Source: Candidatus Parachristensenella avicola
GTDB taxonomy: Bacteria > Bacillota > Clostridia > Christensenellales > UMGS416
Assembly: GCA_904420205.1 (NCBI GenBank)
Contig: CAJFUN010000009.1
Coordinates: forward strand, 1-64,000
DNA length: 64,000 nucleotides
Direction of reading: 5' to 3'
Position 1 is the stretch's first letter. Each line of letters starts with the position of its first letter. The notes under the pieces are model-generated. The model had not been told where the DNA came from. It made no database searches and saw only the letters and a program-made list of their open reading frames with translations. Positions 59,293-64,000 of the stretch are shown here, in pieces. Both the position numbers and the translations under genes were made by a program.

Positions 59293-62200
59293 TTGTTCGA
59301 GCTGAATAATTTTGATGCAATCCAAATCGCGCTGGCATCTCCGGAAAAGATCCTGGACTGGTCCTACGGTGAGGTGCTTAAGCCCGAAACCATCAACTAC
59401 CGCACCCTGAAGCCGGAGCGGGACGGCCTTTTCTGCGAGCGCATCTTTGGCCCCACCAAGGACTGGGAGTGCCACTGCGGAAAGTATAAGCGCATCCGCT
59501 ATAAGGGAATCATTTGCGATAAGTGCGGCGTGGAAGTAACCCGAGCCAAGGTGCGCCGCGAGCGCATGGGACATATCAAGCTGGCTGCGCCGGTCAGCCA
59601 TATCTGGTATTATAAAGGCGTGCCCAGCCGTATGGGTCTGCTGCTGGATATGAGCTTGCGGTTGCTGGATAAAGTGCTGTACTTTGGCGCGTTCATCGTA
59701 ACCGACCCGGGCGATACGCCCCTAACCTATAAGCAGCTGCTCAACGATCGTGAATACCGCGAGGCCCGCGACAGCTATGGCGACCGTTTCCAGGCGGGGA
59801 TGGGCGCGGAGAGCGTGAAGAAACTTCTGCAGGATATCGACCTGGAGAAGGAGAGCGCTGAGCTGCGCGCCGTACTGGAGACGGCCAGCGGCCAGAAGCG
59901 CATCAAGGCCATCAAGCGCTTGGAGATCGTGGAATCCTTCCGCAAGAGCGGCAATAAGCCGGAATGGATGATTCTGGACGTCGTGCCTGTCATTCCTCCG
60001 GAGATCCGCCCGATGGTGCAGCTGGATGGCGGCCGTTTCGCCACCAGCGACCTGAACGATCTCTATCGCCGGGTCATTAACCGCAATAACCGCCTCAAGC
60101 GCCTGTTGGAGCTGGGTGCGCCCGATATCATTGTGCGCAACGAGAAGCGTATGCTGCAGGAGGCGGTGGATGCCCTCATTGATAATGGCCGCCGCGGCCG
60201 CCCGGTCACAGGCCCTGGAAACCGCCCCCTGAAGAGCCTTTCGGATATGCTGCGGGGTAAACAGGGACGTTTCCGCCAGAACCTGCTGGGCAAGCGCGTC
60301 GACTATTCGGGCCGTTCGGTTATCGTGGTAGGCCCTGAGCTTCGGCTCAATCAGTGCGGCCTGCCCAAAGAGATGGCCCTGGAGATGTTCAAACCCTTTG
60401 TCATGAAGCGTCTGGTGGCGGAGAACCATACCCATAACATCAAGAGCGCCAAGCGCATGGTGGAGCGGGTCCGGCCCGAGGTGTGGGATATCCTGGAGGA
60501 TGTCATCAAGGAGCATCCGGTGATGCTCAACCGCGCGCCTACCCTGCACCGCTTGGGCATCCAGGCCTTTGAGCCCATCTTGGTGGAAGGCCGCGCGATT
60601 AAGGTACATCCTTTGGTGTGTACGGCCTTTAACGCCGATTTCGACGGCGATCAGATGGCCGTCCATCTGCCCCTCTCGGTAGAGGCGCAGGCGGAGGCTC
60701 GATTCTTGATGCTTTCGACCAACAACATCCTGAAGCCCCAGGACGGCAAGCCCGTCGTCGGGCCTACCCAAGATATGGTTATCGGGTGCTATTATCTGAC
60801 CATGATTAAGCCCGGCGCCAAGGGAGAAGGCCGCGCTTTCCGCGATTTTGACGAGGCGTTCATGGCTTACCAGCTGGGTCAGATCGCTCTGCAGGCCCGT
60901 ATCCGCGTGCGCATTTTCCGCACCATTAACGGCGTGGAGAAGAGTAAGGTCATCGAAACGACTTGCGGGCGGCTGATTTTTAACAACGTAGTGCCGCAGG
61001 ATCTGGGTATCGTGGAGCGTAACAGCGAGGAAGATGCCTTTAAGCTTGAGGTTGATAAGCTGGTTAAGAAAGGCGATTTGTCCGACATTATCAATCGGAC
61101 CTATCGCGTTTACGGCAATACCCGCACTGCCGAGGTGCTGGATGCCATTAAAGCGCTAGGATTTAAATATTCCACCCGCGGCGCTATCACCGTATCGGTT
61201 TCTGATATTGAGGTGCCGAAGGAGAAGCAGGAATTGCTGGCAAAGGCCGACGCCCGCATTGTGAATATCGAGGCCAATTACCGCGAAGGTATCATTACCG
61301 AGGAAGAGCGCTATAAGAACGTGGTGCAGACCTGGCAGAAGACGACGGATGACGTGACCAAAGCATTGCAGGAGTCCATGGATGCCTTTAATCCCATCTA
61401 TATGATGGCTGACTCCGGCGCGCGCGGTAACATGAACCAGATTCGTCAGCTGGCCGGCATGCGCGGCATGATGGCTTCCCCCTCGGGCCGTATCATTGAG
61501 ATTCCCATCCGGGCGAACTTCCGCGAGGGCCTTACGGTGTTGGAGTTCTTCGTTTCCAGCCATGGTTCCCGCAAGGGCCTAGCCGATACTGCGTTGCGTA
61601 CTGCGGACTCCGGCTATCTGACCCGGCGCCTGGTCGATGTGTCTCAGGATGTCATCGTTCGCGAGGACGACTGCTTCGCCAGCCGCGGCGAGCGGCCGCG
61701 GGGCATTGAGGTTACGGCCATCACGGACGGCTATCGGAAAATTGAAAAGCTGTCTGACCGGATTTGGGGCCGTTGCCCGGTTTCCGACGTGATTGATCCG
61801 AATACCGGCGTGGTACTGGCCCCGGCCGGCGAAACCATTAACTTTGAGCAGGCGAAGGCCATTGAGGACGCGGGCATTGAGTCGGTGATGATCCGCTCCG
61901 TACTGACCTGCCGCAATGAGAACGGTGTTTGCGCCAAATGCTACGGTACCAACTTGGCCACAGGGCGTCACGTGCACGTAGGCGAGACGGTGGGCATTAT
62001 CGCGGCTCAGGCCATTGGCGAGCCCGGCACGCAGCTGACCATGCGTACATTCCATACTGGCGGCGTAGCCACCAACGAGGATATTACCCAGGGCCTTCCG
62101 CGTGTAGAAGAGCTTTTCGAGGCCAGAAAGCCGAAGGGCCTGGCTGTGATCAGCGAAATCGGCGGGCGCGTGACCATAGCGGAGCGCAACAAAAAGCGCG

Positions 62201-62865
62201 AGGTTACCATTTCCGGCGCCGACGGCGAAACCAAAGTTTATCCGATTCCTTTCGGCAGCCGGCTGAAGGTGCGCGAAGGCGATGTCATTGAGCCCGGCGA
62301 TTCCATTACGGAAGGTTCGGTCAATCCTCATGATATCCTGAAGATCAAGGGCATTAAGGGTGTGCAGAAATACCTGCTGGAGGAGGTTAAAACGACCTAC
62401 CAGAGCCAGGGCGTAAATATCGCCGATAAGCATATCGAGGTCATTCTGCGGCAGATGATGCGCAAGGTCAAGGTTGAGGACGCTGGGGATACCACGTTGC
62501 TGCCTGGCGAATTGGTGGATATCTTTGCTTTCGAGAAGGAGAACGACGAGGTCGTGGCCCGTGGAGGCAATCCGGCTGTAGCCAAGCGCGTATTGCTGGG
62601 TATTACCAAGACGTCGCTAGCTACCAATTCCTTCCTGTCGGCAGCCTCCTTCCAAGAGACCACTCGGGTGCTGACCGAAGCAGCTATTAAGGGTAAGATC
62701 GATCCGCTGCTGGGGCTGAAGGAGAACATCATTCTAGGCAAGCTGATCCCTGCGGGTACCGGTATGAAGCGCTATAAGAGCATTATCATCAATACCGAGC
62801 TGACCGAAGGGTATGTTGTGGCCCCGCCCATTATGACCCAGGAGGAAATTGAAGCGGAACGGTAG
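59293..62865 (+). CDS. rpoC: DNA-directed RNA polymerase subunit beta'
   Basis: The other catalytic subunit, 1190 residues. The N-terminal zinc finger has CHCGKYKR and CDKCGVEV (about residues 57-80). The active-site magnesium motif is [12 protein letters not shown] (about residue 450). The bridge helix/trigger-loop region contains [12 protein letters not shown] and TAITDGYRK. The second zinc site includes [13 protein letters not shown]. The start is TTG 59293, with GGGAG ten bases upstream. The same transcript as rpoB; it ends with a strong terminator. Confidence 0.97.
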   Translation: MFELNNFDAIQIALASPEKILDWSYGEVLKPETINYRTLKPERDGLFCERIFGPTKDWECHCGKYKRIRYKGIICDKCGVEVTRAKVRRERMGHIKLAAPVSHIWYYKGVPSRMGLLLDMSLRLLDKVLYFGAFIVTDPGDTPLTYKQLLNDREYREARDSYGDRFQAGMGAESVKKLLQDIDLEKESAELRAVLETASGQKRIKAIKRLEIVESFRKSGNKPEWMILDVVPVIPPEIRPMVQLDGGRFATSDLNDLYRRVINRNNRLKRLLELGAPDIIVRNEKRMLQEAVDALIDNGRRGRPVTGPGNRPLKSLSDMLRGKQGRFRQNLLGKRVDYSGRSVIVVGPELRLNQCGLPKEMALEMFKPFVMKRLVAENHTHNIKSAKRMVERVRPEVWDILEDVIKEHPVMLNRAPTLHRLGIQAFEPILVEGRAIKVHPLVCTAFNADFDGDQMAVHLPLSVEAQAEARFLMLSTNNILKPQDGKPVVGPTQDMVIGCYYLTMIKPGAKGEGRAFRDFDEAFMAYQLGQIALQARIRVRIFRTINGVEKSKVIETTCGRLIFNNVVPQDLGIVERNSEEDAFKLEVDKLVKKGDLSDIINRTYRVYGNTRTAEVLDAIKALGFKYSTRGAITVSVSDIEVPKEKQELLAKADARIVNIEANYREGIITEEERYKNVVQTWQKTTDDVTKALQESMDAFNPIYMMADSGARGNMNQIRQLAGMRGMMASPSGRIIEIPIRANFREGLTVLEFFVSSHGSRKGLADTALRTADSGYLTRRLVDVSQDVIVREDDCFASRGERPRGIEVTAITDGYRKIEKLSDRIWGRCPVSDVIDPNTGVVLAPAGETINFEQAKAIEDAGIESVMIRSVLTCRNENGVCAKCYGTNLATGRHVHVGETVGIIAAQAIGEPGTQLTMRTFHTGGVATNEDITQGLPRVEELFEARKPKGLAVISEIGGRVTIAERNKKREVTISGADGETKVYPIPFGSRLKVREGDVIEPGDSITEGSVNPHDILKIKGIKGVQKYLLEEVKTTYQSQGVNIADKHIEVILRQMMRKVKVEDAGDTTLLPGELVDIFAFEKENDEVVARGGNPAVAKRVLLGITKTSLATNSFLSAASFQETTRVLTEAAIKGKIDPLLGLKENIILGKLIPAGTGMKRYKSIIINTELTEGYVVAPPIMTQEEIEAER

Positions 62866-62881
62866 AGCAACCGTTATCCGA

Positions 62882-62917
62882 ACACAGAGCGTGCAGATGC
62901 ATGCTCTGTGTTTTTTC
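62882..62917 (+). terminator. rpoBC terminator
   Basis: ACACAGAGC pairs with GCTCTGTGT, with extra inner pairing (GTGCA and TGCAT), and is followed by six T residues, 16 bases after the stop codon. Confidence 0.92.
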
Positions 62918-63033
62918 TCATCGCGGAGAAGCATCCCTGGCGGAGGCGGGACTCACATGATAGACTAAAAGCCTAGGGGGGCTGCGATACAGCAGCGGCT
63001 TTGGGACAAGCATACAGGGAGGCATGGAAGACG

Positions 63034-64000
63034 ATGGATACACCGGTCAGGCAGATTCCCATCCGGCAGCTTATTTCCAATATGCAGGGGCAGAACGATT
63101 GGTTCAATGGATGCATGGCGTATTTAATGGAAAGGCTGGGAGAAGATGCGGTCTATGATTATGGGTTCTTTTCAGGCGTCACAGGCGACTCCTTTACCCA
63201 GGTTTTCAGCAAAGACCCCGGGCGTATGGCTCTTTGCTATTCGGACAGCCGGCCGGCCGATGCCATCCAGCGGGCCTTTGAAGCCTGCGGGTATGGCTAT
63301 GATGCCTTCCTGGCACCCCCGGAGGGCGGATGGAGCGCGCTGGGTGAGCGTATCAGGGCCTATATCGACGGCAATGTGCCGGTTATCGCCCGGGTAAAGG
63401 ACCGCTATCATGCCTTTGCCATCCTGTGCGGTTATGATGGGGGCGGTTTTTATTTTGTGATGGGCGAGGATACGGTTCCCAAGCGCTGCAGCTATGACGC
63501 CCTCGTCTTTGTTACGGAGAAAAAGGGCGCTCCGGCGCTGGCGGATGTGTACCGGAGCGCGGTTATGGATATTCCCCATTGGCTTACCCTGGAGGGAACG
63601 GCCGAATACGCCTTTGGGAAGCAGGCCTTTTCCGAGTGGGCGCGCTCGCTGGAGGACGGACGCTACGAGGGCATAGCGGATGACGATCCGCGCTGGCATA
63701 CCCATGAAGATCCGGACTTTACCTGCTGGAATATGCACGGCAGCTATCTATGCATGCTGGGCACCAACGCCTGCGCTATTGGCTTTCTCGAGGAGGCGCT
63801 CCGGCTGAATCCGGATATGGCCTTTATCCAGCGGCTGGCAACGCTTTATGCCCGGCAGAATCTGGATGGATTTGCTTCACTGGTTCAGATGGAAGGCGGC
63901 TTCCGTCTGCCGCCAAAACGAATAAAAAACCGGAGCCGTATGGGGCCGGTCAGCGCAAAAATACGGGAACTTGCGGCGTTGTGCGACGATATGATGGCGG
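63034..64000 (+). CDS. unrecognised protein, C39/BtrH-like N-terminal part, cut by window end
   Basis: An open frame from ATG 63034 runs off the window end, so at least 322 residues are encoded. The N-terminal half (NDWFNGCMAYLMERLGEDAVYDYGFFSGVTGDSF) recalls BtrH N-terminal or C39-like papain-fold proteins: an early Cys (NGCMAYL), then a His in RYHAFAILCGYDGGGF followed by a FYFVMGED strand, which could make a Cys-His pair. The second half is helical with no signature. No signal peptide was seen. GGAGG lies 11 bases upstream, a slightly long spacing. A peptidase or acyltransferase role is only a guess. Confidence 0.7.
   Translation, partial: MDTPVRQIPIRQLISNMQGQNDWFNGCMAYLMERLGEDAVYDYGFFSGVTGDSFTQVFSKDPGRMALCYSDSRPADAIQRAFEACGYGYDAFLAPPEGGWSALGERIRAYIDGNVPVIARVKDRYHAFAILCGYDGGGFYFVMGEDTVPKRCSYDALVFVTEKKGAPALADVYRSAVMDIPHWLTLEGTAEYAFGKQAFSEWARSLEDGRYEGIADDDPRWHTHEDPDFTCWNMHGSYLCMLGTNACAIGFLEEALRLNPDMAFIQRLATLYARQNLDGFASLVQMEGGFRLPPKRIKNRSRMGPVSAKIRELAALCDDMMA

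Overview
The window looks like chromosomal DNA of a Bacillota, class Clostridia, with high-50s % GC by eye, probably from the gut or rumen. The evidence is strong Shine-Dalgarno sites (AAGGAGG type), many GTG and TTG starts, genes restricted to sporulating Firmicutes (a YlbJ-type membrane protein and a BofC-like protein), YesM/YesN-type regulation, a Clostridia-type PurA and Prs, and sequence-divergent but intact rpoB and rpoC. Genes lie on both strands in short operons, most with sigma-A-like promoters (17-bp spacing) and clean hairpin terminators. No prophage, CRISPR array or rRNA was seen. The only RNA gene recognised is tRNA-Leu(CAA). The only clear mobile-element trace is a decayed IS3-family transposase at about 19.2-20.0 kb.

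Layout. 0-2.6 kb: a truncated XRE regulator, purA and a LysR regulator on the minus strand. 2.8-4.2 kb: an M16 peptidase. 4.2-5.0 kb: a hairpin-rich and then very AT-rich intergenic region. 5.0-9.9 kb: a lone sugar-type ABC solute-binding lipoprotein, a membrane glycosyltransferase, then an SGNH hydrolase paired with a GH172 (DUF2961) glycosidase. 10-15.5 kb: an AI-2E family permease overlapping a hydantoinase/oxoprolinase A-type protein, a Fur-family regulator with its own operator, a 3-hydroxyisobutyrate-dehydrogenase-like enzyme and a PRC-barrel protein. 15.9-19.2 kb: rsmD-coaD, a coiled-coil protein, ylbJ and a DUF4358 lipoprotein. 20.3-25.3 kb: a TetR regulator divergent from an MMPL transporter and a secreted YhgE-like protein, with four matching operator palindromes between them. 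25.4-27.5 kb: a Prs-type PRPP synthetase and a creatininase-family protein. 27.6-31.9 kb: a MacB-like export cassette whose ATPase has lost its Walker A end while the permease and adaptor are intact. 32.2-35.5 kb: tRNA-Leu, an ECF sigma factor with a DUF4349 anti-sigma-like protein, and a serine hydrolase.

35.6-41.0 kb is the most interesting metabolic region. A Gfo/Idh/MocA oxidoreductase, with a perfect-consensus cre site across its promoter, diverges from a tight four-gene operon: glycerol-1-phosphate dehydrogenase (AraM type), HAD-IIA phosphatase (AraL/NagD type), alpha/beta esterase and a GHMP sugar kinase. 41.1-44.7 kb: a ComEC-like metallo-beta-lactamase lipoprotein and a nuclease-XPD/DinG helicase fusion that may be translated from a leaderless mRNA. 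44.9-48.7 kb: a lipoprotein, secG, a NUDIX hydrolase and rnr. 48.8-54 kb: a YesM/YesN two-component pair, an LCP cell-wall ligase and a PHP hydrolase. 54-55.2 kb: queH and a BofC-like gene. 55.5-62.9 kb: rpoB-rpoC under their own promoter, without the usual ribosomal protein genes upstream. The window ends inside an unrecognised gene.

Several sets of genes appear to work together: plant or bacterial polysaccharide use (solute-binding lipoprotein, GH172, SGNH hydrolase, esterase, sugar kinase, cre control), envelope export and stress response (TetR-MMPL, MacB remnant, ECF sigma/anti-sigma, LCP) and core information processing (rsmD, coaD, secG, rnr, queH, rpoBC). All functions are read from sequence motifs by eye; no database search was run.
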